A DNA stretch of 64,000 nt from Epilithonimonas zeae (GTDB lineage: Bacteria; Bacteroidota; Bacteroidia; Flavobacteriales; Weeksellaceae), in the NCBI RefSeq assembly GCF_900141765.1, contig NZ_FSRK01000001.1, positions 744,001-808,000 of the forward strand. The letters run 5' to 3'. The notes under the pieces are model-generated. The model saw only the letters and a program-made list of their open reading frames with translations, was not told where the DNA came from and ran no database searches. A program made the translations under genes and the position numbers. Shown piece by piece: positions 25,062 through 33,753 of this stretch. How positions within the stretch are numbered: the stretch's first letter is position 1; each line of letters begins with the position of its first letter.

Positions 25062-27872
25062 ATGGATAAATTTTCATTTCTAAATGCCGTACATGCTCAG
25101 TTGATTGATGATATGTACGAGCAGTACAAAAAATACCCAGATGCTCTAGAACCTTCTTGGAAAGCTTTTTTCCAAGGTTTTGATTTTGCATTGGAAAATT
25201 ACAGCGATGAAGATGCGACATCACAGTCCGTTTCTCAATCAGCTCCAGTTCAATATGCTCAGCAAGCAGTTACAAACAATGCTGTTTCAGAAGATATTTC
25301 AAAAGAATTCAAAGTGGTGAACCTAATCGAAGCTTACAGGTCGAGAGGTCACCTTTTTACAAAAACCAATCCTGTAAGAGAAAGAAGACATTATTTTCCA
25401 ACACTTGAAATCGAAAATTTTGGCTTGTCTAAAGAAGATTTGAATAAAAAATTCAATTCTGCGACGCAAACCGGGATGCCAGGTCCTGCAACATTGCAGG
25501 AGATTATTACACATTTAGAAAACATTTATTGTGATTCTATCGGTGTGGAGTATATGCATATCCAAAATGTTGAGGAGAAAAAATGGATTATGGAATGGGT
25601 GAATGTTAACGAAAACCATCCGACATTATCTGCTCAGGAAAAAACAGAAATCCTTTTCAAACTAAACCAAGCGGTGGCATTTGAAAATTATTTGCATACA
25701 AAATTCGTTGGTCAAAAACGTTTTTCTTTGGAAGGAGGCGAATCTTTGATTCCTGCATTGGATCAATTGATTACACGTTCATCACAATTAGGCGTTGATG
25801 AGGTTGTTCTTGGAATGGCTCACAGAGGTCGTCTGAATGTTTTGACTAATATTTTCCAAAAGTCTTACAAACAGATTTTCTCAGAATTCGAAGGAAAAGA
25901 GTTTGAAGAAGATGTGTTCTCTGGTGATGTCAAATACCACTTGGGTTCTTCTAAAAAAATTACAACGGCAAACGGAGAAGAAGTTAGAATCAACCTTACT
26001 CCTAATCCATCGCACTTGGAAACCGTTGCTGCGCTTGTAGAAGGAATCTGCAGAGCAAAAGTGGATAACGTTTACAAAGATGATTATTCTAAAGTTTTAC
26101 CAATCGTAATCCACGGAGATGGGGCTATTGCCGGGCAAGGTATTGTTTACGAAATCGCTCAGATGATGAATCTGGAAGGTTACAGAACGGGTGGAACTGT
26201 TCACATCGTTGTGAATAATCAGGTTTCTTTTACGACAAACTATCTTGATGCAAGGTCTTCAGTTTATTGTACGGATATCGCAAAAGTAACGGATTCTCCG
26301 GTGATGCATATCAATGCAGATGATGTGGAAGCGGTTGTTCATGCGATTAGATTTGCTGCGGATTTCCGCGCGAAGTTTGGTAAAGATGTTTATATCGATC
26401 TTTTAGGTTATAGAAAATATGGTCATAACGAGGGTGATGAACCAAGATTTACACAGCCTAATCTTTATAAATTAATTTCAAAACATCAGAACCCAAGAGA
26501 AATCTACAAAGAACTTTTGATTAAGGAAAATGTAGTTTCAGATGAAGTTTTGAAAAAAATGGAGCAGGAGTTCAAAGCTTTGCTTGATGAAAACTTTGAT
26601 GCTTCCAAAGAAATCGAAAGAAATACAATGGACATCTTTATGAAAGATGACTGGACAGATTTCCCAATCGGTGGAAAAGGCGCTGTTGCCAATTCTACCA
26701 TCGATACAAAATTTGATTTAGAAAAATTAAAAGAATTAGCGATTAAAATTTCGACCCTTCCTGCAGATAAGAAATTCATTAACAAGATTACTCGTCTTTT
26801 TGAGAACAGAATCAAAATGGTGGAGAATAATTCTTTGGATTGGGCAGTTGCCGAATTATTGGCATATGCTACGCTTTTGACAGAAGGTTACAATGTGAGA
26901 ATCTCTGGAGAAGATGTGGAAAGAGGAACATTCTCTCACCGTCACGCTGTTGTGAAAACAGAAGATACAGAAGAGGAATATATCCCATTAAGACACGTTA
27001 ATGAGCAAAGATTTGATGTTTATAACTCTCATCTTTCTGAATATGGTGTTTTAGGATTTGATTACGGTTATGCGATGGCTGCGCCTAAAACATTGACCAT
27101 TTGGGAAGCTCAGTTTGGAGATTTTACGAATGGTGCTCAGATTATTGTTGACCAATATCTGGTTGCTGCTGAGGAAAAATGGAAAATCCAAAACGGAATG
27201 GTGATGATGTTGCCTCACGGTTCTGAAGGCCAGGGTGCGGAACACTCTTCTGCAAGACTGGAAAGATTCTTGACACTTTCAGCTAACGAAAATATAATCG
27301 TTGCTAATATCACTTCTCCTGCAAATTATTTCCATTTGTTGAGAAGACAAATGAAATTCGGATTCAGAAAACCATTGGTTATTATGACGCCGAAATCTTT
27401 ATTGAGACATCCAAAAGTGGTTTCTCCTTTAGAAGATTTGGCAAACGGAAGTTTCCAGCCGATTTTGGACGACCCAACTGCTGACCCGGCAAAAGTGGAA
27501 AGATTGGTGCTTTGTACGGGTAAATTGTACTACGATTTATTAGCCAAGAAAGAAGAGCTTAATGATGATAAAGTTGCTTTGGTAAGATTAGAGCAAATCT
27601 ATCCTTTGAATTTGGATAACATTAATGCCATCTTCGATAAGTATAACAACAGAAAAGATTTAATCTGGGCTCAGGAAGAACCAGAAAATATGGGTGCTTG
27701 GAGTTATATTTTGAGAAACTTCAGAAACACAGATATCCAGTTGATTTCTCCAGTTGCTAGTGGAACGCCAGCGCCGGGAAGTCATAAGATGTTTGAGAAA
27801 AATCAGACCAAAATCATCAACGATGTTTTCCAAACGGATGATGCCCCTGCAAAAAGACCAGTAACAGCTTAA
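25062..27872 (+). CDS. odhA: 2-oxoglutarate dehydrogenase E1 component
   Basis: A 936-aa thiamine-diphosphate enzyme that decarboxylates 2-oxoglutarate in the TCA cycle and passes the succinyl group to E2. The N-terminal E2-docking helix is present (FLNAVHAQLIDDMYEQYKKYP, PSWKAFFQGF), then VVNLIEAYRSRGHL, GMAHRGRLNVLTNI, and the ThDP-Mg motif HGDGAIAGQG...NNQVSFTT. The C-terminal half has PHGSEGQGAEHSSARLERFL and WAQEEPENMGAW. Complete. It leads an odhA-odhB operon (66-bp gap). Confidence 0.97.
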   Translation: MDKFSFLNAVHAQLIDDMYEQYKKYPDALEPSWKAFFQGFDFALENYSDEDATSQSVSQSAPVQYAQQAVTNNAVSEDISKEFKVVNLIEAYRSRGHLFTKTNPVRERRHYFPTLEIENFGLSKEDLNKKFNSATQTGMPGPATLQEIITHLENIYCDSIGVEYMHIQNVEEKKWIMEWVNVNENHPTLSAQEKTEILFKLNQAVAFENYLHTKFVGQKRFSLEGGESLIPALDQLITRSSQLGVDEVVLGMAHRGRLNVLTNIFQKSYKQIFSEFEGKEFEEDVFSGDVKYHLGSSKKITTANGEEVRINLTPNPSHLETVAALVEGICRAKVDNVYKDDYSKVLPIVIHGDGAIAGQGIVYEIAQMMNLEGYRTGGTVHIVVNNQVSFTTNYLDARSSVYCTDIAKVTDSPVMHINADDVEAVVHAIRFAADFRAKFGKDVYIDLLGYRKYGHNEGDEPRFTQPNLYKLISKHQNPREIYKELLIKENVVSDEVLKKMEQEFKALLDENFDASKEIERNTMDIFMKDDWTDFPIGGKGAVANSTIDTKFDLEKLKELAIKISTLPADKKFINKITRLFENRIKMVENNSLDWAVAELLAYATLLTEGYNVRISGEDVERGTFSHRHAVVKTEDTEEEYIPLRHVNEQRFDVYNSHLSEYGVLGFDYGYAMAAPKTLTIWEAQFGDFTNGAQIIVDQYLVAAEEKWKIQNGMVMMLPHGSEGQGAEHSSARLERFLTLSANENIIVANITSPANYFHLLRRQMKFGFRKPLVIMTPKSLLRHPKVVSPLEDLANGSFQPILDDPTADPAKVERLVLCTGKLYYDLLAKKEELNDDKVALVRLEQIYPLNLDNINAIFDKYNNRKDLIWAQEEPENMGAWSYILRNFRNTDIQLISPVASGTPAPGSHKMFEKNQTKIINDVFQTDDAPAKRPVTA

Positions 27873-27938
27873 TAAAATTAATAAACTATAAAGAATAACA
27901 ATCTCCAGATTGTTCTGAAATTAAAAACAAATATTAGT

Positions 27939-29180
27939 ATGTCAATATTAGAAATGAAAGTTCCTTCACCGGGAGAATCTATCACAGAAGTAGAAATTGC
28001 AACGTGGTTAGTACAAGACGGTGATTACGTAGAAAAAGACCAGCCAATTGCAGAAGTAGATTCTGATAAGGCAACTTTGGAACTTCCTGCTGAGCAAAGC
28101 GGAATTATTACTTTGAAAGCTGAAGAAGGAGAAGTAGTACAAGTTGGACAAGTGGTTTGTCTTATTGATATGGATGCGGCTAAACCTGCAGGTTCTGCGG
28201 CTCCAGCTGAAGAAAAACCTAAAGAAGAGACAAAAGCAGAAGTTAAAAAAGAAGAACCAGCTCCAGTAAAAGCAGAAGCTGCAAAAACTGAAACTTACGC
28301 TTCTCAAACACCTTCACCTGCTGCTAAAAAAATCCTTGACGAGAAAGGAATCAGCGCATCTCAAGTAACAGGTTCTGGCAGAGATGGCAGAATTACCAAA
28401 GATGATGCGGTAACGGCTTCTGTTCCTGCAATGGGAAGTGCTCCAGCTGGTGGAAACAGAGCTCAAACGACTACAAAACTTTCAGTTCTTAGAAGAAAGA
28501 TTGCTGCAAGATTAGTTTCTGTTAAAAATGAAACGGCAATGTTGACAACTTTCAACGAGGTTGATATGTCAGAAATCTTCAGAATCAGAAAACAATACAA
28601 AGAAGAATTTGCAGCTAAGCACGGAATTGGACTTGGTTTTATGTCTTTCTTTACAAAAGCGGTGACGAGAGCATTGAAACTTTATCCGGACGTAAATGCT
28701 TCTATCGACGGTGATTTCAAAATCAATTACGACTTTGCAGATATTTCTATCGCTGTTTCCGGACCAAAAGGTTTGATGGTTCCTGTTCTTAGAAATGCAG
28801 AAAATATGACTCTTAGAGGTGTTGAAGCTAACATCAAAGATTTGGCAACTAAAGTTAGAGATGGAAAAATCACTGTTGACGAAATGACTGGTGGTACTTT
28901 CACTATTACAAATGGTGGAACTTTCGGTTCTATGATGTCAACGCCGATTATCAATCCTCCTCAATCTGCAATCTTGGGAATGCACAACATTATCCAAAGA
29001 CCGGTTGCGGTTGACGGACAAGTGGTTATCAGACCAATGATGTATGTGGCGATGTCTTATGACCACAGAATCATCGATGGAAAAGAATCTGTAGGTTTCT
29101 TAGTTGCTGTGAAAGAAGCAATTGACAATCCAGTAGAATTCCTAATGGATGGTGACGAAAGAAAAGCATTAGAATTGTAA
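27939..29180 (+). CDS. odhB: Dihydrolipoyllysine succinyltransferase, E2 of the 2-oxoglutarate dehydrogenase complex
   Basis: A 413-aa E2: lipoyl domain at residues 1-76 with the lipoylated Lys in [13 protein letters not shown]; an Ala/Pro/Lys-Glu linker; peripheral E1/E3-binding domain near 125-160 ([27 protein letters not shown] in part); catalytic domain to the end with [15 protein letters not shown], which carries the active-site HxxxDG. It takes the succinyl group from OdhA to CoA. The third subunit, E3, is not in the window. Confidence 0.97.
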   Translation: MSILEMKVPSPGESITEVEIATWLVQDGDYVEKDQPIAEVDSDKATLELPAEQSGIITLKAEEGEVVQVGQVVCLIDMDAAKPAGSAAPAEEKPKEETKAEVKKEEPAPVKAEAAKTETYASQTPSPAAKKILDEKGISASQVTGSGRDGRITKDDAVTASVPAMGSAPAGGNRAQTTTKLSVLRRKIAARLVSVKNETAMLTTFNEVDMSEIFRIRKQYKEEFAAKHGIGLGFMSFFTKAVTRALKLYPDVNASIDGDFKINYDFADISIAVSGPKGLMVPVLRNAENMTLRGVEANIKDLATKVRDGKITVDEMTGGTFTITNGGTFGSMMSTPIINPPQSAILGMHNIIQRPVAVDGQVVIRPMMYVAMSYDHRIIDGKESVGFLVAVKEAIDNPVEFLMDGDERKALEL

Positions 29181-29201
29181 GAGATTACAATCAAGATATT
29201 T

Positions 29202-29231
29202 AAAGAGAGCAATTTTGCTCTCTTTTTTTTG
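29202..29231 (+). terminator. odhAB terminator
   Basis: An 11-bp stem AAAGAGAGCAA/TTGCTCTCTTT with T8 tail, 21 nt after the odhB stop. Confidence 0.93.
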
Positions 29232-29234
29232 TTA

Positions 29235-29357
29235 AATAATTATTATTTGGGCAGCTATTTCCGTCTTCCGCTCCCAATCTTTTTTTGCAGAACCATTTGA
29301 TATTAAATAGAAATTTTGTACAAGCAAAAAAAGGATTTCCGCTCAAGTCGGGCTGCA
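29235..29357 (+). repeat. Dispersed structured repeat, copy 2
   Basis: Follows the odhAB terminator. TAATTATTATTTGGGCAGCT lead, CCGTCTTCCGCTCCC, inner stem CTTTTTTTGC/GCAAAAAAAGG, and CCGCTCAAGTCGGGCTGCA close. The loop between the inner arms is longer than in copy 1. Confidence 0.8.
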
Positions 29358-29394
29358 TATTCGACATCAAAACAACAGTTACCTTAAAAACATA

Positions 29395-29454
29395 TTTTTG
29401 TCATTTTGAAAGAATCTAAACCTAGTCGTCGAGATTCCTCCGGAATGACAAAAA
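29395..29454. repeat. Inverted repeat between odhB and dnaX
   Basis: Perfect 11-bp arms TTTTTGTCATT/AATGACAAAAA enclose a second pair GAATCT/AGATTC. The bases 29488-29516 (GCTGAGCTTGTCGAAG) and 29545-29575 (TTTGCGGACTTTGCGTTC) also look like the common intergenic repeat words of Flavobacteriia. The 452-bp gap otherwise contains copy 2 of the dispersed repeat and the dnaX promoter, and no gene. Confidence 0.6.
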
Positions 29455-29620
29455 CACTTTTATGAAACTTTGATCAGTTTTGAGGTTTATGCTGAGCTTG
29501 TCGAAGTACCTTTGTGAACTTTAAAATATTTTCAATAATTAATAAAATCTTTGCGGACTTTGCGTTCAAAAAATATTCTCACAAAAACAAAAACCATTTC
29601 CAAAATTCACAATTAATCCT

Positions 29621-29628
29621 TACTTTTG
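29621..29628 (+). promoter_or_regulatory. -7 box of dnaX
   Basis: TACTTTTG, followed by AGCA and ATG; the 4-nt spacing again predicts leaderless transcription. Confidence 0.55.
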
Positions 29629-29632
29629 AGCA

Positions 29633-30715
29633 ATGGAAAATTTCATCGTATCCGCACGCAAGTACCGTCCGCAAGAGTTTGACACTGTTGTTGGACAATC
29701 TCATGTTACAGATACTTTGGAACACGCTATCGACGAAAGTCAACTTGCCCAGGCATTGCTTTTCTGCGGACCAAGAGGTGTAGGTAAAACAACTTGTGCC
29801 AGAATACTTGCCAGAAAAATCAACGAAAAATCTGGTGCAGCAGATGATGATGGATTTGCATTTAACATTTATGAGTTGGATGCGGCTTCCAACAACTCTG
29901 TGGATGACATCAGAGAATTAATAGACCAAGTAAGATTTGCGCCTCAGGTCGGAAAGTATAAAGTTTATATTATCGATGAGGTTCATATGTTGTCTCAGGC
30001 TGCTTTCAACGCTTTTTTGAAAACTTTAGAAGAACCGCCAGCTCACGCTATTTTCATCTTGGCGACTACTGAAAAACATAAAATCATTCCAACGATTCTT
30101 TCCAGATGTCAGATTTATGATTTCAAAAGAATCACGATTGAGGATATCCAAGAGCATTTGAGAAAAATTGCTGAAAAGGAAAGTATCACTTACGAAGATG
30201 ATGCACTTTATTTGATTGCTCAAAAAGCTGATGGAGCTTTAAGGGACGCTTTGTCAATCTTTGATAGATTAAGCACATTTTCCCAGAAGAATATTACACT
30301 TGAAAAAGCTGCGGAAGTTCTCAATATTTTAGATTACGATCAGTATCTTAAAATCGTTGACTTAGCAAAAGCAAATGACATTCCGAGTGTTTTGACTGCT
30401 TTTGATGAAATTGTTAAAAAAGGTTTCGACCCGCATATTTTCATTGCCGGATTGGGGAATCATTTCCGAGATCTGATGATGGCCCAAAATCCTAAAACTT
30501 TGAATCTTATCGAAGTTGGAGAAAAAACGAAATCCAAATTCGCTGAACAATCTCAGAAATGGTCGGCTCAACAATTAATTGATGGAATTGAAATTTGTAA
30601 TTTCGCCGATATTAATTATAAAAATTCCAAAAACCCTAGATTGACTGTGGAAATTGCGTTAATGCAATTATCAAGTCTGACTGCAGGTTTGGAAGCTAAA
30701 AAAAAAAGTTCTTAA
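29633..30715 (+). CDS. dnaX: DNA polymerase III gamma-like subunit (unshifted dnaX product)
   Basis: The zero-frame product is 360 aa: the full AAA+ clamp-loader ATPase (Walker A CGPRGVGKTTCARIL, Walker B VYIIDEVHML, sensor 1 ILATTEKHKI, SRC motif LSRCQIYDF) plus the collar-forming domain III, ending GLEAKKKSS at TAA 30713. The zinc module normally inserted after Walker A is absent (ARKINEKSGAADDDGFAFNIYELDAASN), a shortening I recall from other Bacteroidota. It stops six codons after an A10 run, exactly where the tau part begins in the -1 frame. So this is either a real gamma subunit or the result of an error in the A-run. Confidence 0.85.
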   Translation: MENFIVSARKYRPQEFDTVVGQSHVTDTLEHAIDESQLAQALLFCGPRGVGKTTCARILARKINEKSGAADDDGFAFNIYELDAASNNSVDDIRELIDQVRFAPQVGKYKVYIIDEVHMLSQAAFNAFLKTLEEPPAHAIFILATTEKHKIIPTILSRCQIYDFKRITIEDIQEHLRKIAEKESITYEDDALYLIAQKADGALRDALSIFDRLSTFSQKNITLEKAAEVLNILDYDQYLKIVDLAKANDIPSVLTAFDEIVKKGFDPHIFIAGLGNHFRDLMMAQNPKTLNLIEVGEKTKSKFAEQSQKWSAQQLIDGIEICNFADINYKNSKNPRLTVEIALMQLSSLTAGLEAKKKSS

Positions 30716-31332
30716 TATTAGCGCCGCTTCTTGAGGCTAATTTAATTTCCGATAATAAACCTGTTTCTACAGAACCAAAAGTTCAAGCTGAACCAAAGCC
30801 CGAACCGGTAAAATCCGTTTTTGAAGAACCAAAAAAAGTTATTCAGAAAGCTTCTGAACCCATTGCCAGAAGTTCGTCTAATTCTCAATTCAGTATCAAA
30901 GCGGCTTTAGAGAAAAAGGAAGAAGTCAAGAAAGACGAATTTTCAGAAATAAAGGATGAAAACCTTCCGTCGAATCATTTTTCTCAGACGGATTTGGACA
31001 GAGAATGGGAAATTTTCCTGAAAAACACTTCAAAAACCAACACATTTCTTTACAATGCTATCAGTAGTTTTAAGATGGAGAAATCTGATGAGAACCTTGT
31101 GGTTGTAAAGTATTCGTCAGAATTTGCTAAATCAGAATTTGATAGAGTCAGCCCAGAGTTTTTTAACCATTTCAGACACAAAGTCAATAATTTTAAATTT
31201 GAAATCGACTATCAAACAGACTTAACGATTAAAAAAGAAGTGATGACCAAAAGAAAAATCTTCGAAAAGTTTGTTGAGATTAATCCTCTATTGAAAGATT
31301 TGGATGACTTGATGCGATTTGATCTTTCATAA
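29633..31332 (+). CDS. dnaX: DNA polymerase III tau-like subunit through a -1 shift at A10
   Basis: A one-base backward slip on the ten A's (30698-30707) continues in the frame FLILAPLLEANLISDNK and stays open to 31332: a Pro/Glu/Lys linker, then LDREWEIFLKNTSKTNTFLYNAI and a C-terminal domain ending MRFDLS. Total about 566 aa, the expected full DnaX length in the phylum. In E. coli a -1 ribosomal slip, and in Thermus transcript slippage on A9, make the same two products. The end overlaps the convergent TPR/AraC gene by 6 bp. Confidence 0.75.
30698..30741 (+). promoter_or_regulatory. dnaX slippery run and downstream hairpin
   Basis: A10 (30698-30707) read AAA AAA AAA AGT in frame 0 and AAA AAG in frame -1. 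Nine bases later, ATTAGC (30717-30722) pairs with GCTAAT (30736-30741), with CTT/GAG inside the loop. The zero-frame stop TAA is at 30713-30715. This order, A-run, stop, hairpin, mirrors the E. coli dnaX frameshift site. Confidence 0.65.
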
Positions 31333-33090
31333 AATAATTTTTTTTGTAGAAGATAGTATTGGAAAATTTTTTTTGCTGTCATCAGTATTTTTTGTGATAT
31401 ACTCCTGTCTTTTTTTGATAAATTCTGTTGGTCTCATCCCATTGATTTCCCTGAATAAATTAGAAAAATTGGTTCTGGACGCAATACCACATTTTTCTGC
31501 CAAAGTTTCTATTTTGTAGTTCAGATATACTTTGTCAGTGTATAATTTATTAGTGATATAATTAATTCTTAGTTCACCAAGATATCTATTGAAATTCATT
31601 CCTTTGTGATCATTAATAACTTGAGAAAGATAGGTTGAGTTGGTTCGTAATTTATGCGCCAGCTTATTGATTGTTAATCCATTTTCAATATAGCCACATT
31701 TGTCTTCAAAGGATTTTAATTTACACAATAGGTTTTCTACCAAGTTTTCGTTGAGAGGACATTTCTCTGTTTCCCCGTGATGTTCTGGTATTTCTATTTT
31801 GATTTTATCTTGAGCTAAAGTATAAATGCTGTTCAAAATTTTATCTTCCAGTATTTTATAATTGATTCTGGTTTTTCTTTCATTTTTTTCTTTCATTACC
31901 AGAAGTAGCATTAAAGTTATTGCTACAGAAGACAATATGCCAACAATCCAAGCTCCAAGGGAATTAGTATTGTTCAACTTGTCTTGTAGGATTTTTGTGT
32001 CAAACTCTTTGTGGATAGTAGAAGAGAGATAGGCAAAATCTTTGTTGATAATTCTGTCGGCTTTTAGAAGTTGCTTGGTGTAGTAGAGCTCTTTGTCTGT
32101 GTCTTTTTGATCTTTATAATGAAAAATCAGTAATTCGTAATTTTCTCTAAGTTCAGGGAGTATGAAATTATGTTTTTGAAAAACAGAATCAACTTTTTTG
32201 AAATACAAAATCGCTTTAGTGGGATTATTGTTAGCTAAATATGACTTTCCGATGTAGAAATAATTGACTGTTGCCCACGAAAAATCTTTAATCTTTAAAA
32301 GAGGTCTCTGAGATTCTTGTAATGAAGAAATAGCACTTGTGAATTTCTTGTTTCGGAATGCCTCAATTCCTTTTTCCTTTAGAAAATAACCATATTCCTG
32401 TGTGTAATCTGGATTGTTTTGTGTTTGTGATAATCCAGTATTGATAAGGGAGTTTAAAGTTTTATAATTTTTAAGATTTCTCTGGCAGACGATAATTCTG
32501 TGCAAAGTATTGTAATAACCTTTTTTGTTATTAAAGATAATATTGGGATGTGCTTTTTCCTGAATTCCGTTGTAGAAAAATTGATTGGCTTTTTGAAAAT
32601 GTTCTAATGCAGAATCGTAGTAACCAAGGTAGCTTTTCACTACACCAAGATGATAAAGAATTTCATTTTTCAGATATTCATCTTTAGTATTTTCTGAGTA
32701 TTGATAAGCCTTCAAATATTGATCTAAAGCAGATTTATATTTTTTATAATTGAAATAATAAATAATACCTTTTCCCAAAAAAGCGTCGCTTATCAAATCA
32801 CTATCTTTTGTGGATAAAGCCGATAGAATAGTGCTGTCAGCATACTTCAATTTATCTTTTGATGAAGGCGTATAGAAAACAGCATCTTTATAAGCCTGAA
32901 CCAATTGGTAGTTGTTCTTTTCCTTTTTTGAAAGTGATATTGCTTTATTTAGGAATTGGAAAGCTCGGCTATCATTCTCTGGGAGATATTCATAATTTTT
33001 TTTCAGTTCATAAAAATCACTGAACTGTTTTTGCTGAGAATAGAGATTCTTAGATATTAGAAGTAAAGTAATGAAATAGATTTTTTTCAT
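31327..33090 (-). CDS. TPR sensor with AraC-type DNA-binding domain
   Basis: A 587-aa single-protein regulator: signal peptide (MKKIYFITLLLISKNLYSQ), about seven TPR-like helical repeats in the periplasmic part (residues 60-350), one membrane helix (LGAWIVGILSSVAITLMLLLVM, near 380), and a cytoplasmic C-terminus of about 180 residues ending in an AraC/XylS HTH pair (GLTINKLAHKLRTNSTYLSQVI and IETLAEKCGIASRTNFSNLFREINGMRPTEF). Signal sensed outside and promoter bound inside in one chain. It reads away from the small lipoprotein gene at 33367, a candidate target. Confidence 0.85.
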   Translation of the reverse strand: MKKIYFITLLLISKNLYSQQKQFSDFYELKKNYEYLPENDSRAFQFLNKAISLSKKEKNNYQLVQAYKDAVFYTPSSKDKLKYADSTILSALSTKDSDLISDAFLGKGIIYYFNYKKYKSALDQYLKAYQYSENTKDEYLKNEILYHLGVVKSYLGYYDSALEHFQKANQFFYNGIQEKAHPNIIFNNKKGYYNTLHRIIVCQRNLKNYKTLNSLINTGLSQTQNNPDYTQEYGYFLKEKGIEAFRNKKFTSAISSLQESQRPLLKIKDFSWATVNYFYIGKSYLANNNPTKAILYFKKVDSVFQKHNFILPELRENYELLIFHYKDQKDTDKELYYTKQLLKADRIINKDFAYLSSTIHKEFDTKILQDKLNNTNSLGAWIVGILSSVAITLMLLLVMKEKNERKTRINYKILEDKILNSIYTLAQDKIKIEIPEHHGETEKCPLNENLVENLLCKLKSFEDKCGYIENGLTINKLAHKLRTNSTYLSQVINDHKGMNFNRYLGELRINYITNKLYTDKVYLNYKIETLAEKCGIASRTNFSNLFREINGMRPTEFIKKRQEYITKNTDDSKKNFPILSSTKKIIL

Positions 33091-33254
33091 ACCTCTTCAA
33101 ATTAGTGATTAAGTTTAGATAATTAAAATTAATCAAAATTTGTGCTAATTCAAGAAAAATAATTATTAAAAAAATAAAATTTAATATGATTAATGCGAAT
33201 GTTTTATTAATAATGCGGTATTGTTTGATTGGTAATAATCATATAAAATATTGT

Positions 33255-33276
33255 GTGCTTATTTGGAAATAAGCAC
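33255..33276. promoter_or_regulatory. 22-bp palindrome between the TPR/AraC gene and the lipoprotein gene
   Basis: GTGCTTATTT and its exact complement AAATAAGCAC, separated by GG. It lies in the 276-bp divergent space, 33 bp upstream of the -7 box TAGATTTG (33309-33316). A dyad operator or an RNA hairpin. Confidence 0.5.
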
Positions 33277-33308
33277 CAAGCTTAGTTTTAAAAGCAAAAG
33301 ATTGTCAA

Positions 33309-33316
33309 TAGATTTG
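33309..33316 (+). promoter_or_regulatory. -7 box upstream of the small lipoprotein gene
   Basis: TAGATTTG matches TAnnTTTG, 50 nt before the ATG; -33 box not clear. Confidence 0.45.
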
Positions 33317-33366
33317 ATGAAAGAATTCTAATAACCGGCCGGGATAAACTTCAAAATTTTTTAACA

Positions 33367-33582
33367 ATGAAAAAGATTATCTCAACTATTTTGACATTAG
33401 CAATAGTAATTATTGCGCAATCTTGCAGACCGCAAGATGACATTTTAACAGCTAATAATGAAATTAGCCAAGAAAACTCGGTTTTCAAAAAAAGCAGTGA
33501 CAGTGTACAAACAGATAGTACCAATGTTCCGCAAAAGCCAGTCGTAGGAGATCCGCCTCCGAAGAATGGTCATCAATGGTAA
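33367..33582 (+). CDS. Small lipoprotein, 71 aa
   Basis: Signal MKKIISTILTLAIVIIAQSC gives a lipid-modified Cys at 20. The mature 50 residues are disordered and polar (QTDSTNVPQKP) and end in DPPPKNGHQW, a Pro-rich tail that I recall in other Chryseobacterium small lipoproteins. No domain. Its position downstream of a divergent TPR/AraC regulator and a palindrome makes it a likely regulated surface or envelope peptide. Function unknown. Confidence 0.7.
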   Translation: MKKIISTILTLAIVIIAQSCRPQDDILTANNEISQENSVFKKSSDSVQTDSTNVPQKPVVGDPPPKNGHQW

Positions 33583-33753
33583 CTTCATTATTTTAATAAT
33601 CGATAATAATAAAAACTAATAACCGTGAAAACCTACAAAAACATAATCATAATTATATGTAGAAAAAAGTATTAATAGTGGTGATTTTACTGTAGGTAGT
33701 TAAAGAGATAGCATTGATTTATGCTTTTAACAATAATATTTAATACGAGACTC

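Noticed and set aside
29514..29783. 89-codon ORF overlapping the dnaX start
   Set aside because: Shadow of dnaX and its promoter; no independent start signal.
30994..31332. Separate 112-aa gene starting MDREWEIFLK
   Set aside because: The frame is open back to the A10 run at 30698 and reads as the dnaX tau domain, so it is not an independent gene.
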